The notes under the pieces were generated by a model. That model was not told the origin of the DNA. It searched no databases and saw only the letters and a program-made list of their open reading frames with translations. A program made the position numbers and the translations under genes. A stretch of DNA of 64,000 bases from Pirellula sp. (lineage in GTDB: Bacteria > Planctomycetota > Planctomycetia > Pirellulales > PNKZ01): contig PNKZ01000015.1 of assembly GCA_013822735.1 (NCBI GenBank), positions 1 through 64,000 of the forward strand, given 5' to 3'. The stretch's first letter is position 1. Each line of letters begins with the position of its first letter. Below, piece after piece: positions 45,301-53,717 of the stretch.

Positions 45301-47693
45301 GCGTGGAACGTGCCGAAGTCGCCGGTGGCCACTTCCGTCGTATAGACCAACCGACTTCGCGCATCGTACGTATCGAGACGGTACTTTCGCTTCGGCACGG
45401 CGACGTACTTCTCATCAGCCACGGCTCGCAACACGCCGCGCACATGCACGACCTGCCCGGGCTGATAACCGCTCCGATCGGTATAGAGAAACCCACGTTC
45501 TTCCAAGCTGCGGCTCACGCCGACGCCGTTGAGCGAAACGATGTTCGACGCCGTGTTCCCGTCGGCGACCGCGAAGACACGAACGTCGTTGGTCGCCTTG
45601 AGTCGCTCGGGCGAGGCGCGATACACGCCGTCTTTCCCGGTTGCCGCTTCGGCGACCACTTCTGCGCCGTCGGAAATCAGTACCCGCGCTCCCGGCCAAG
45701 GCTTTCCGGTGCGCATGTTTTGCGCGAAGACGAATGTTTCGTCCCGAGAGCTTTTTACAATGACGTCCAGGTCGCTCCGGATCACGAGCGTCGTCGCCTC
45801 CAGCGTCTTGCCGCTCACCGTAACGGCCACGACGCCCGGCTCGGCATCCCCTTCCGCGGCCGCCAACCCCGGCAAATCGATCGAACTCTCCATCGGCTTG
45901 AAATCGGCGTAGTCGGGCACCGCGAATTCAAATGAGCGATCGGGATCGATCAGCGCGAGATCCAGCCCTTCGACGCCGCCTGCCAAGTGCATCTTCCGGA
46001 AGTAGGTCTCCAAGTCGAGCTTGTAAACGCGAACCGTCACTTTGTCCACGTTGCGCGAGCGGAGCGTAATACTCGGAGTTTCATGTGTTCGAAACACACG
46101 CTCCGTTTCGATATTCACTTGTTTCGCCGTCAGCAATCCGAGCCGCGAGTGTGCCGCGCCGACATGTGCGCCCCAGGTCAGCTTCTTGTATTCCTGCATG
46201 GCGTCAGCGGGCTTGCCGAGTTGCTCTTCCAGCGTGCGGCCGATCATGAACTGCGCTTCCGACGCAGGTTCCGAACCAGGGTACTTGGAAATCAACCGCC
46301 GCCACTCTTCAATCGCCGCGTCATAGTGCTCCTGCAGAAACTCCGCTTGTCCGAAGTGAAACAGAATTCGCGGGGAGCGAGAATCGAGCGGGTAGCGCAG
46401 CAGAAATTCGCTCCACTGTTTGCGAGCTTCGACGTAGTCCTTCTTGCGAAACGCTTCAGCGCCGATCAGGTAGTCGGCCTCGATCAATTGCTGCTGCACG
46501 CTGCTCCAGGCACCGTGCGCCGGATGCTTGGCGAGGAGATCTCGCCATGCGGCGATGGCGGCAATGAACTTGCCTTGCCGCAAGAGCGCGGAGCCGAGCA
46601 AGTTCCGAACATCGGCGGCCTCGGGTGCCGCGGCCCGTTCGGCGTCGCTCAAGAATTGTTCGGCCGCGGTCGTCGCTTCGGCGAAACGTCCGCGAACCAT
46701 ACGCGCCTGCACGAGCCCCAGGCGTGCTTCGTTTACCAACTTGTGCTCGGGGAAACGAGCGAGAAACGCCTCCGTCGCGGCGATACCGAGCACGAGGTCG
46801 TCGTCGTCGGCAGGCGACGGCATTCGATAGCTCCAGGCAATTCCCATAAACGAGCGAGCCACGTAATCGGCTTGCGTCTTGTGCGCGGGTAACTTGTCGC
46901 CGGGCCAAAGCGCCACAAGGTCTTGCCATGCGCGACGGGCTTCGGCGTGGCGATCTTGATGGAATCGGCATTCGCCCAAACGATAGCGGGCCTCGGGCGT
47001 GCGCGCTTCGTCGGCGCGATCTTTGACGAACTTGGCATAGCGATTCGCCGCTTCTTCATAATTGCCGCTGAGCCGATAGCACTCGGCGATTTGCATTTCG
47101 ATCTCCGGACGCAACTCGGGCTTCGGCCCCAGCTCGATCGCCTGCTGAAAGAACTCCAGTGCCTTTGCATAATCGGGCGCAGGTTGATCGGGCGGACTGT
47201 GTTCGGTGCGCGGCGTCGCGTACTTCCGAGCAAAGCCGAGGTAGACGTCGGCCAGTTCCTGCTTACGTTCGTGCGACAAGAGGTACTCAGCCTCGGCGCG
47301 ATAGATCAACTCCGCAGAAGCGAAGTCGCCTTTTTTCGCCAGCGACACGCCGCGCGCAAAACGCGCTCGACGGGCCCAAGGGCTCTTGGGAAACTCTTCC
47401 TCGACACGGAGAAACGCCCCGGCGGCCTCGTCATATTTGCCGGCGAAGTGCCACGCGCGCCCTTCCGCGTAGAGCAATCGATCGCGCTGCGCCTTCGGTG
47501 CGGCGGCCAGCTTCTTCAGTTCGGCCGCGGCCTCCGCATATTTCTGATCTTGCAACATCCCGGCAACGACTGACGGCAATCGTTCGACGCGATCCCAAGG
47601 CAATGGATCGTTCGTCTCCGCCGCATGCCCAAAAGCGCCCGCGGCGCTCCATTGCAACAAAACGGCGAACAGAACATGGCGGCACGACGACAT
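39336..47693 (-). CDS. Giant alpha-2-macroglobulin family protein with N- and C-terminal TPR arrays
   Basis: 2785 residues from ATG 47693, which begins a signal peptide (MSSCRHVLFAVLLQWSAAGAFGHA). Tetratricopeptide repeats fill roughly residues 30-500 and return at about 2200-2520. Between them lie macroglobulin beta-domains (LYTDRSGYQPGQVVHVRGVL is the classical MG marker), a Lys/Pro-rich linker near 1125-1150, and a complement-like domain (ERSTSWNISAKGITVDSLTG). The thioester-domain region near residue 1708 reads SHCGFLRYASPLE instead of a CxEQ motif, so no thioester should form. It is likely an exported protease-trap or scaffold-type protein of unknown partner. Confidence 0.92.
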   Translation of the reverse strand: MSSCRHVLFAVLLQWSAAGAFGHAAETNDPLPWDRVERLPSVVAGMLQDQKYAEAAAELKKLAAAPKAQRDRLLYAEGRAWHFAGKYDEAAGAFLRVEEEFPKSPWARRARFARGVSLAKKGDFASAELIYRAEAEYLLSHERKQELADVYLGFARKYATPRTEHSPPDQPAPDYAKALEFFQQAIELGPKPELRPEIEMQIAECYRLSGNYEEAANRYAKFVKDRADEARTPEARYRLGECRFHQDRHAEARRAWQDLVALWPGDKLPAHKTQADYVARSFMGIAWSYRMPSPADDDDLVLGIAATEAFLARFPEHKLVNEARLGLVQARMVRGRFAEATTAAEQFLSDAERAAAPEAADVRNLLGSALLRQGKFIAAIAAWRDLLAKHPAHGAWSSVQQQLIEADYLIGAEAFRKKDYVEARKQWSEFLLRYPLDSRSPRILFHFGQAEFLQEHYDAAIEEWRRLISKYPGSEPASEAQFMIGRTLEEQLGKPADAMQEYKKLTWGAHVGAAHSRLGLLTAKQVNIETERVFRTHETPSITLRSRNVDKVTVRVYKLDLETYFRKMHLAGGVEGLDLALIDPDRSFEFAVPDYADFKPMESSIDLPGLAAAEGDAEPGVVAVTVSGKTLEATTLVIRSDLDVIVKSSRDETFVFAQNMRTGKPWPGARVLISDGAEVVAEAATGKDGVYRASPERLKATNDVRVFAVADGNTASNIVSLNGVGVSRSLEERGFLYTDRSGYQPGQVVHVRGVLRAVADEKYVAVPKRKYRLDTYDARSRLVYTTEVATGDFGTFHAFFTLPATAAPGDYRVQASDIDGRAFTGTFRVENYQLEPVRLVIDLPRKVYFRGEEIEGTIRAEYYYGTPLVGRELRYTLGDGETLTGTTDDEGRVKFKFPTRELREEQQLRLTAELPERNLYAAADLVLAVRAFSIGVTVPRDVVTVGETFPVTIKTTAADGKPTAEKVQVEVIERTVIDNQPGEKKTSSHDVTTDAKTGEGRLTLALDKGARYIVRVAGKDRFGNPVVGSTEVFVSGDEDTVRLRILADVHNFRVGDEPTVRVHWREAPALALVTFQGARILDYRLVELKTGDNLLKVPMQPNLAPNFFLEVNIMTDVRLPKKSAKKPDAKKPTDPKPAAVAKQPSRVRLHSATNQFYVERALKVALEVKPKTAGRTIRPGDAVDVAVRTLDAQGRPVAAELGLAVVDRINVDRFGEIGAGFASAFIGLDRQPAMRTASSISFAYRPETRPINPRLLSEEQRLEIAAQEEELRKLLADTSTLTVNAGTLTVNAGSTGGLGGIIPPGNALRESLAEDKPQIQLGIQDRDAQNFAFYSDNGTSGERSAAEPQTAGSGRLMLRGAVAPPASPPAKPQGNVDGADAKSETGEKRKDAQRKQEEGEQESLHATAELSKSAFDRFGIDASQLSTNALNLYYSNGGRMLTVVRNGVQDNVFLGENLQAAQSDLLVRRLKEERAVVMAAMEQQETAYWNPAVVTDAEGRATITVTLPERSTSWNISAKGITVDSLTGQAEKELTVKKELFGELAMPSIVTDGDSAQITATIHDLLERVAGAPAEKLEVTFTARIGDKTVEEKRTIASEKAGMHELAFALAAKLPVEAKDGAAAADFVEITLEVAAGERRDVLRRTIPIRPLGYTIVSSTGGSATSDTTAWLEEPAGMTLVRPKLEVVVGAQIDGSLLDIVLGTDSHCGFLRYASPLETTTSDLLAALALEKYGRSTRTDAATSAPQLASRIRSAIGHLVSAQLDNGSWTWTGNGTSGDRYASARCLWALGAANAAGYKIPDDIYDKGISYLQSQLTAVADDDLEGKAILLHALAETEHGDFSLANRLYRGRSTISPAGAAYLALALAKMNHTPLAADLLVNWKPMVRKIGISADHRGSRVAEVEAQALYGLALTRAAANSPKLKESVDWLLAHREGRRWSPDAATGPAAMVVAEWFAQHKVGGERYSLTIVVNEREAAKIDVDPTAAPQTIAIAPENLKPGKQRIQFLMTGRGHLSYQCTLTGFVAADKLKNTTNAWFAQRIWEPALREFGGRELPRGFSAVEGSYSSFHNPLTQLPIGRRGRVELRVHRNYPGGMVAEDRLEYLVVREPLPAGTAVVEQTIRGGFERYELLPGEIVFYVGNRRSHEAISFDVVGAIAGDYRAAPPMIFDAHRPEQFIVEKAAPLTVLPRGKESVDAYRWSPDELYELGKRNYAKRDWKAVRLYLAQMLKEWPIRSAPYQDTLRMLLDAHLELGPAAEVVRYFELVKEKSPELEIPFENILKVGAAYHELGEYERSYLVFHATVESSFYSDGAVAGFLEAQGEFLRSVDVMRKLISEYPPEPYVASAEYALAQRVYGYAPSVAGDAKLRQRKLTRLALVAAARSMLDDFLTAHPDDPAADQAAFAEANAFLELQQYDQAVASCLRFAERYPESDFLDSYWYIIGYSHFAAGRPDQALEMCRKVAEMKRPEKGTGREVESRNKQRALYILGQIYHSLGKAAEAIKEYTLVADQIPDAKKAIEYFTRRSIELPEVTTIRPGTPALVKLEYRNVPKCELRAYRIDLMKFSLLRQNLEAITQINLSGIRPLHEETIELGDGKDYRDRERELKLPLDEEGAYLIVCRGENLHTSGFVLISPLKLEVQQDAVSGQVRTTLKNALDDKYASHVHVKVIGTRDSDFKAGETDLRGVFSAEPISGRATVIAQSTDNRYAFYRGETDLLPQPAANAPQQANQPSTTPAQQGSQSEYLLQELNISNGLNQRQQIDNLRDNYYNNRARGVKAKAAK

Positions 47694-47920
47694 GGGCCGA
47701 CTCCTTGAGAATCGTGCGCGGACGACACGCCGACAACATGCAGTCGCGGGGGGCGGTCGGACGCGGGGGATTTGCAACGACGAACAATAGCCTAACGAGC
47801 GGACGGCCCGTGGCACGAGCCGGCGCGAGAATCGCGCCGGCTTGCACGCCTAAGACGCGGCAAATGTCCGGAAAGTTTCCGGAGTTCTCCCGATTTTGGG
47901 CCGCTTGCAGGAAATCGCGG
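47694..47920. other. Intergenic region between sulfatase and alpha-2-macroglobulin genes
   Basis: 227 bases upstream of the macroglobulin gene and downstream of the sulfatase, both on the minus strand, so it must hold the macroglobulin promoter or leader. I see no clear operator or hairpin. Confidence 0.3.
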
Positions 47921-49318
47921 CTATTCCCGCAGTTTACCGACAGTTCGCACTCCGGCGCCCTGACGCTTTTCGAGCTCGTCTCCGAGGTCTTGGCGTGCGG
48001 TTCCCGCCAACTTCTTGAGCCGTGCGATTACGTCCGGATGCTCCGCTTGCACGTCCCGAGTTTCGCCGGGGTCGGCTTCCAGATCGAAGAGCGCCATTTC
48101 CGTGCGCCCTTGGGCATAGGGGCCGGGCTGACCGCCGCTGCCGGGCTTCACGAGCTTGCGATAGGTGTGGGGGAAATGCAATTTCCAACGTCCACTGCGC
48201 ACGGCATGCAGCCCTTCGCCCCAATAGAAGTTAAGGGCTTCGTGCGGCGACTTCGCTTCCGCTACACCAAACATCAGCGGGCTGATGTCGAGCCCGTCGA
48301 TTTTGCGTGTCGAATCGAGCGTTATACCGACCAGCTTGGCGACCGTCGGCAGGATGTCGATCATCATCACCGGCTCTTTGCAAACCGTTCCGGCCGGAAT
48401 CTTTCCGGGCCAACGCATGAGGCACGGAACGCGTTGTCCGCCGTCCCAAGCGGTTCCTTTGCCGTGTGCGAGCGGCTTGGCCGAGCCGGCGTGGTCGCCG
48501 TACGAAAGCCAAGGTCCGTTGTCCGAAGTGAACACCACGAACGTCCGATCGTCGACGCCGTTGCGCTTCAGTGCCGCCAGGATTTCGCCGACCGACCAAT
48601 CGATTTCCGAGATCACATCGCCGAAAAGGCCTCGCTTCGTCTTGCCGGCAAACTTGTCCGAGACGAACAACGGCACGTGCGGCATGCTGTGCGGCACGTA
48701 GAGCAGAAACGGCTTCTCACGGTTCTTTTCGATGAACTTGACGGCCCGCTCGGTGTACCACGTGGTGAGCTTCGTCTGATCCGGATTCAGCTCCACCGTT
48801 TTCTCATTCTCAATCAGGGGCAAATCGGGGAACTTCGCCGTTGGATGCTGGGGCCACATATCGTTGGAGTAGGGAAGCCCGAAGTACTCATCGAACCCGT
48901 GGCGCGTCGGCAAAAACTGCGGATAGTGTCCCAGGTGCCATTTGCCGAAGATCGCCGTCGCATAGCCCGCCTGCTTGGCCACCTCGCCGAGCGTCGTTTC
49001 TTCATCGGCGATGCCGATTTTGCTTTGCGGCCCGAGCGCGCCGAGGATGCCGACGCGATTCGGATAACAACCGGTCAACAGTGCGGTGCGCGAGGCGCTG
49101 CAAACGGCCTGAGCCACGTAGAAGTCGGTGAACTTCATTCCCTCAGCGGCCATCCGGTCGAGGTTGGGCGTCGAATAGCCCTCTGCGCCAAACGGACCGA
49201 TATCGGCGTAGCCCAGGTCGTCGCAAAAGATGACGACGATATTTGGCTTTCCGTTGGGGGCGGCGACGGCGGAAGATGCGAACAGAGCGACCGCCAGGAG
49301 CGTCAATGTGCGGACCAT
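47921..49318 (-). CDS. Type I (formylglycine-dependent) sulfatase, secreted
   Basis: 465 residues with signal peptide [20 protein letters not shown]. The catalytic signature [11 protein letters not shown] contains the Cys that is converted to formylglycine and the following Arg. The metal ligands [11 protein letters not shown] and the [14 protein letters not shown] region are present. It should remove sulfate esters from carbohydrates; substrate class cannot be read. It is the last gene of an operon with a sialidase-like protein (44-base gap) and a Gfo/Idh/MocA oxidoreductase, and it lies about 4.4 kb from the BMC locus. Confidence 0.95.
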   Translation of the reverse strand: MVRTLTLLAVALFASSAVAAPNGKPNIVVIFCDDLGYADIGPFGAEGYSTPNLDRMAAEGMKFTDFYVAQAVCSASRTALLTGCYPNRVGILGALGPQSKIGIADEETTLGEVAKQAGYATAIFGKWHLGHYPQFLPTRHGFDEYFGLPYSNDMWPQHPTAKFPDLPLIENEKTVELNPDQTKLTTWYTERAVKFIEKNREKPFLLYVPHSMPHVPLFVSDKFAGKTKRGLFGDVISEIDWSVGEILAALKRNGVDDRTFVVFTSDNGPWLSYGDHAGSAKPLAHGKGTAWDGGQRVPCLMRWPGKIPAGTVCKEPVMMIDILPTVAKLVGITLDSTRKIDGLDISPLMFGVAEAKSPHEALNFYWGEGLHAVRSGRWKLHFPHTYRKLVKPGSGGQPGPYAQGRTEMALFDLEADPGETRDVQAEHPDVIARLKKLAGTARQDLGDELEKRQGAGVRTVGKLRE

Positions 49319-49362
49319 CCAACGAGTTCCTAATGGGTGACGATCGTGAATACCCTGCGAAT

Positions 49363-50610
49363 CTACTTCGAGGTCTTCAAACCATGAAGGGCTTTGTGCA
49401 CCATGACTTGTGCCGCAGACCGCGGCGAAGCAAACTGGCCGGCGAGGATATCATCTTCCGTGAAACGCGCCAGAAGTATCTCGCGGTCGGAGCCGCGGTT
49501 GTGGTCGTAGACGATGTAATACGTACCGTCAGGATGCTGGAAGCCGTCGGGATAGGAGACGCCGGAGCGCTCGTCGAGCATTAGGCCGCCGCGCCATGTT
49601 TTCCCTTCGTCGTCGGAGACGTACGCCGAGAGGTGCGAGCGCTTCGGCGTGCGCTCCTCAATCTTGCCGTGCTTCACGAGCAACAATCGCCCCGAAGCGA
49701 GTCTCCGCAAATGAAATCGCGAGCAAACATGGGCGATTGTAGAAGGTTGCGGTTCGCTCCATGTGCGTCCTGCGTCCGAAGAATAGCTCTCGGCGATCCC
49801 GAAGTCCGTGCGGGCCAGCATCCAAAGCCGGCCGTCTTTTAGTTCGACGAACATATGCTCGTCGAACTGGCTCTGAGGAAAGAGCACGCCGCCGCGCCGC
49901 GTCCACGTTGCTCCTTGATCCGTCGATTCATACACGTGGGCCATGCGCTCGTCATCGAGTTCAGGGAACAACTCGCGCAACGGAGCCGGACCGATACGGC
50001 GGCGAGTCCAAAGAGACACCGGCAGTAGCCACGTGCCGTCCTTGAGAACGATCGGCTTATTGAGCGTCGCACCGTTCGCAAGCCGCCGAGGCGCCGACCA
50101 CACCGGTTCGGCAGCGTCGGGGTTATCGCAAGAAATAGCCCAAACGCCGGCCCGGCCGTCGAAATAGCCGAGCGATTGATCGTAGAACAGCCAAAGCCGA
50201 CCGGTCGGGTCGGTCCAAAAGTTGCCGACGAGCGCGCGACGTGCCAAACCATCGGGCGCGTCGACCGGATCGATTACGAGCCTCGGTTCGCTCCAGGTCT
50301 TGCCGTCGTCGTCGCTGGTCGCGGCGCAGAAGAACCCCTTCTCGGAGTCGCCGCCGGCCACCCATGCCGCCCAAAGCCGGCCCTTGGGAGTGCGATCCAT
50401 GCCAATAACCATCGCATAATCGAGCTTCACGGCGGTGTAGCGGTCATCGGGCTTCGTGATGATCGGTACCGGCTCGATTCCGAGATCAATGATCGCCTGC
50501 GACGGCGGAGTTGTATCCGCCACCGGCTTGTCCGCGGCGCGAACATTCGCGACCGACCAACAAACACACAACGATGCGACGAAAACAAAGCGACGGATCA
50601 GATGGCTCAT
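49363..50610 (-). CDS. Sialidase-like BNR/Asp-box exoglycosidase family protein, secreted
   Basis: 415 residues from ATG 50610; the track start at 50619 is a TTG. A signal peptide ([19 protein letters not shown]) leads a six-bladed propeller with four Asp boxes of the SxDxGxTW type ([32 protein letters not shown]). Such proteins are often annotated as exo-alpha-sialidase or neuraminidase, but the sialidase catalytic residues cannot be confirmed here, so the bond cleaved is uncertain. It lies in an operon with sulfatase and oxidoreductase genes, consistent with polysaccharide degradation. Confidence 0.88.
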   Translation of the reverse strand: MSHLIRRFVFVASLCVCWSVANVRAADKPVADTTPPSQAIIDLGIEPVPIITKPDDRYTAVKLDYAMVIGMDRTPKGRLWAAWVAGGDSEKGFFCAATSDDDGKTWSEPRLVIDPVDAPDGLARRALVGNFWTDPTGRLWLFYDQSLGYFDGRAGVWAISCDNPDAAEPVWSAPRRLANGATLNKPIVLKDGTWLLPVSLWTRRRIGPAPLRELFPELDDERMAHVYESTDQGATWTRRGGVLFPQSQFDEHMFVELKDGRLWMLARTDFGIAESYSSDAGRTWSEPQPSTIAHVCSRFHLRRLASGRLLLVKHGKIEERTPKRSHLSAYVSDDEGKTWRGGLMLDERSGVSYPDGFQHPDGTYYIVYDHNRGSDREILLARFTEDDILAGQFASPRSAAQVMVHKALHGLKTSK

Positions 50611-50640
50611 AGGATGCAAGAATTCCGTAGTGCTGGACGA

Positions 50641-51840
50641 CTAAGAGAGCAACGACAGCGGGTTCCGACGCTCGGCGAGCGGCAGCGTTACGCGGGCTCC
50701 GCCTTGCCGATGCGATTCAAACACCGCACACACGAACTCCACGGTCTGCGTCGCCTCGATCAACCCGCAGAGCGGTTCCCGATCATTCTTCACCGCATCG
50801 ATCAGGTCGCTTACCGCCGCAATGTGCTTATCGACGAACGTCTTCATGTCGGGACGGGTCTCCGGCACGCCCGGCCCGGCTGACGAGATCGGAACCCAAG
50901 TACGCGTTTGGCCGGCCGTTTGAAACGGGTTGCCTTTGGCAAGTTGCGCCAGCGGGTCGGTGTCGATCTTGATATCGATCAGCCCCTCGCTGCCGACTAC
51001 CTGCAGCCCGAAGCCCTGATTCTTGGCGCCGTCGTCGGCGACGGAATCAAAGTACGCAATCGGGCCCAGCTTCGTATCGAAGCGGGCATGCACTTCGTTC
51101 CCCGCCAACGGGCCCAGGCCCTCGGCCCCTTCCTTGAGATGCGCCTTGGTGATGAGTTCGCCGTCTTGCTTCACCGTTGCCGAGCAGGCAGTGAGTCCCC
51201 CGCCGAGGAACGACACAAGGTTCAAGACGTGCGTCCCCAAGACCCACAAATCTTCGGAGCCGCCGCGACGGTCCCCCTTGCCGCGTCCACGAATCTCCAG
51301 CACCTTGCCGATGGCACCGTCGGCCATCATCTTCCGGACGGTGACGAGCGTCGGATGGTAGCGATTGCGATGTGCGACGGCGATCTTCGTGCCGGTCTTC
51401 TTGCAGGCCTCGGCGATTCGATCTGCCTCGGCAGGCGAACGGACAAACGGCTTCTCCGCATAGATGCCGCGCGCTCCCGACTCGATCGCCGCGAGGATCA
51501 TGTCGCAATGCTCATGCACTTGTCGCGGGCCGACGGCGACGAACTCCGGCTTGGCAGACGCCAACATCGCCCGATAGTCGGCAAAGCCGTCGGCGACATT
51601 CAACTTCTTCTTCGCCCCTTCCAGCCCCTTCGGGTCGGCGTCGGCCACGGCCACGATCTCCGCTTCCGGAAACGCCAGCCAAACCGTGTCGAGCCCGTGC
51701 CCAAAGTTCCCCTGACCTGTGTGTCCGATGACGCCGACACGAATTTTCTTCGCAGGGTCGGCGGCTTGGCCGGCCGTGGCGGCGAGATTCGGAAGCGCCG
51801 CTAAGCCGGCGGCGGAGATCAGGAAGTCGCGACGTTGCAT
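50641..51840 (-). CDS. Gfo/Idh/MocA family oxidoreductase with Tat signal
   Basis: 399 residues from ATG 51840; the track ORF to 51990 is extended. The N-terminus MQRRDFLISAAGLAALPNLAA is a twin-arginine signal. An NAD(P)-binding Rossmann domain follows (KIRVGVIGHTGQGNFGHGL; IVAVADADP), then the conserved EKPFVRSPAEADRIAEACK motif typical of the family (catalytic Lys in EKP). The C-terminal domain is the usual open beta-sheet. Substrates are sugars or inositol-like polyols. The stop is 21 bases from the sialidase-like gene start, indicating one operon. Confidence 0.93.
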   Translation of the reverse strand: MQRRDFLISAAGLAALPNLAATAGQAADPAKKIRVGVIGHTGQGNFGHGLDTVWLAFPEAEIVAVADADPKGLEGAKKKLNVADGFADYRAMLASAKPEFVAVGPRQVHEHCDMILAAIESGARGIYAEKPFVRSPAEADRIAEACKKTGTKIAVAHRNRYHPTLVTVRKMMADGAIGKVLEIRGRGKGDRRGGSEDLWVLGTHVLNLVSFLGGGLTACSATVKQDGELITKAHLKEGAEGLGPLAGNEVHARFDTKLGPIAYFDSVADDGAKNQGFGLQVVGSEGLIDIKIDTDPLAQLAKGNPFQTAGQTRTWVPISSAGPGVPETRPDMKTFVDKHIAAVSDLIDAVKNDREPLCGLIEATQTVEFVCAVFESHRQGGARVTLPLAERRNPLSLLS

Positions 51841-51922
51841 AGGGAATGACTCTCTAAAATAGAGTGCGCTGTGATATAGAATGCGCTGCGTGACGGAAGC
51901 GAGGCGGGGCGGAGAGGGCCGG

Positions 51923-52729
51923 CTATTCGATCTGGGAATGCTGATTCGGCGGAGCGATCTCGACGACATCGTGTGCATCAGACGCCGCACGGTTTTTCGC
52001 GTTTACGTCCGTCCCGACCGTGGTTTCGAGGATCATGATCTTTTGCCAAATGTTGCGGCTCAAGTCGGTCGCCAAGTTGCTCACCTGATCGACCGCTTCG
52101 ATCGCTACCGGATCGGGAAACTCTTGCACGTACAGAGCCCCGGTTTTACTCAGCAGCGAAAGCAGCTCGCTACAGTAATCCAAATAGCGCCCCAATTCAA
52201 ACGGCGTCATGGTTCGCTTGGGGGACGATGCCGTTGCCCGGCCGCGCCCGGTCACGCGTTCCGGATCCTTCGTCAGCTGATGCATGTCGATGATATGCGC
52301 GAGTGAACGCAGTTCGCGCACGGCGTCCAACGCTCGCGCACGCTTTAATCGCAACTCCAGCGAGAACAAGAACACGATCGCGGCGCCGATGAATACAATA
52401 CTGGAGATGGATGAATCGACTGCCTGCACGAAGTGCTCCACCTCGAAGACCTCGTCATTCAGTCGCACCGAACGCGCGGTCACGACAATCAGCGCGACGA
52501 TGAGTAGGACCAACATCCCGACACCGCCGCGGAGCCAGAGATTCGGTCGGCGAATTCGTCTGGCGCGCACGACCGACTCCTGCGCCAAACGGTGCAACTC
52601 GACCGATACGCGATACAGGCCCGACTCGGGAAATCGCTCGTGGATGCGCCGGCTCAAGAGGCCGATCGTGTCGACGATTTGCGCGGGCTGTAGATTGCGA
52701 TAGTCGGGGGGCGAGGCAGGTTTCGTCAT
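51923..52729 (-). CDS. Hypothetical membrane protein with two central helices
   Basis: 268 residues from ATG 52729. A soluble N-terminus with a helical segment (QIVDTIGLLSRRIHERFPESGLYRV) is followed by two membrane helices (LWLRGGVGMLVLLIVALIVVTA and SISSIVFIGAAIVFLFSLELRL). The C-terminal ~120 residues form a charged helical domain. The family is not recognised. It is divergent from the HD-like gene and shares a promoter region with it, so regulation could be linked. Confidence 0.75.
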   Translation of the reverse strand: MTKPASPPDYRNLQPAQIVDTIGLLSRRIHERFPESGLYRVSVELHRLAQESVVRARRIRRPNLWLRGGVGMLVLLIVALIVVTARSVRLNDEVFEVEHFVQAVDSSISSIVFIGAAIVFLFSLELRLKRARALDAVRELRSLAHIIDMHQLTKDPERVTGRGRATASSPKRTMTPFELGRYLDYCSELLSLLSKTGALYVQEFPDPVAIEAVDQVSNLATDLSRNIWQKIMILETTVGTDVNAKNRAASDAHDVVEIAPPNQHSQIE

Positions 52730-52861
52730 AGTTGAATCGCGACGCGTGGGGCGGGCGTAAGCGGTTTCGCACAGTATATCCGAGTGCGGTGAGCGTTGTG
52801 TTACCGTTTTAAGTGCCGCAAATCGTGGAAATCCGCCTTCTGCTTTTTTGTGCCGGTTGCA

Positions 52862-52867
52862 TATAAT
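52862..52867 (+). promoter_or_regulatory. Candidate sigma-70 -10 box for the HD-like gene
   Basis: A perfect TATAAT lies 112 bases before the start codon at 52980, in an AT-rich patch. A good -35 hexamer at 17 bases upstream is not obvious, so activity is uncertain. Confidence 0.35.
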
Positions 52868-52979
52868 TCTGCAGCAGAAGCCGACGCGGAGGCCTCCTAG
52901 CATCCGCTTCCAGACTTCTGTCGCGATAACTAAGAAGTCACCAAGCACCGACTCCGCCTACTTTCGAGAGGCGTCGACC

Positions 52980-53678
52980 ATGTCGTATGCGAAACTGCGT
53001 CAGCAGTTGGCCGAGCAAGCTGCTCGGCTGATGTTTGAAAACCAGATCTCGTTCCAAAAGGCGACGCAGCAGGCCGTGCAACGCGTCGGCGGCGGCTACA
53101 TCGACCGCAAGGCGTTGCCGACGCAGCGGGAAATTCGCGCCGAGATTGCGAAGCTCGCCTGGCTCTCGGAACAGAGCGACGACCGGCTGCTGGAGCCGCA
53201 AGAGCCGACAGATCGATTTATCGTCTATGCCTCGCTCTTGGCGCCGCTCGAACACATTCCGCGGTTCGGTCGCTCCGGCCGGCGCGAAGACGTACTCTCG
53301 CACAGCTTGCGCACGTTTGATTTAGCCCGTGAAGAACTCCCGTACGACGAGGAGTTTCTGACGGCGGCGCTCCTGCACGAGGTCGGCCGCGCGATCGATC
53401 CTCAGGATGCGGCGCGAGCCGGGCTCGAAGCGCTTGGCGACCACGTCACCGAGCGGACGGCGTGGCTCATCGAGCACCTCGAGGCGGGCCGAGCCTTTCA
53501 CGAAGGTTCGCTCGGCCAACGTTCGCGCCGGCGACTGGCGGAATCCGAGTGGTTTGAGGACCTGCTGCAACTCGCCGAGTGCGATCGCCGCGGCTGCTCG
53601 CTCGGGGTGCGCACGAGCGACCTGGAAATGGCGCTCGCCTACTTGCAGGAGTTGGACGCCGCTTGCGGCGAGCCGTAA
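52980..53678 (+). CDS. HD-domain-like protein with HD replaced by HE
   Basis: 232 residues from ATG 52980. The middle part resembles an HD phosphohydrolase: a first His in EDVLSHSLRTFDLA (H108) and LLHEVGRAID (H133-E134). In canonical HD proteins the second motif is His-Asp, so the metal ligand is changed to Glu here. The N-terminal 90 residues are helical and unassigned. Nucleotide or tRNA-related hydrolase activity would be typical for the fold, but is not supported by a full motif. It converges on the BMC operon and ends before a hairpin terminator. Confidence 0.72.
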   Translation: MSYAKLRQQLAEQAARLMFENQISFQKATQQAVQRVGGGYIDRKALPTQREIRAEIAKLAWLSEQSDDRLLEPQEPTDRFIVYASLLAPLEHIPRFGRSGRREDVLSHSLRTFDLAREELPYDEEFLTAALLHEVGRAIDPQDAARAGLEALGDHVTERTAWLIEHLEAGRAFHEGSLGQRSRRRLAESEWFEDLLQLAECDRRGCSLGVRTSDLEMALAYLQELDAACGEP

Positions 53679-53696
53679 TCCTTCTTGCTCGGTGCC

Positions 53697-53715
53697 CCTT
53701 CTCCTAAGGAGAAGG
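53697..53715. terminator. Intrinsic terminator between the HD-like gene and the BMC operon
   Basis: CCTTCTCCT and AGGAGAAGG flank a single A and are followed by TTTT on the plus strand, 19 bases after the HD-like stop. It ends two bases before the stop codon of the last BMC gene, so it may serve both directions. Confidence 0.75.
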
Positions 53716-53717
53716 TT

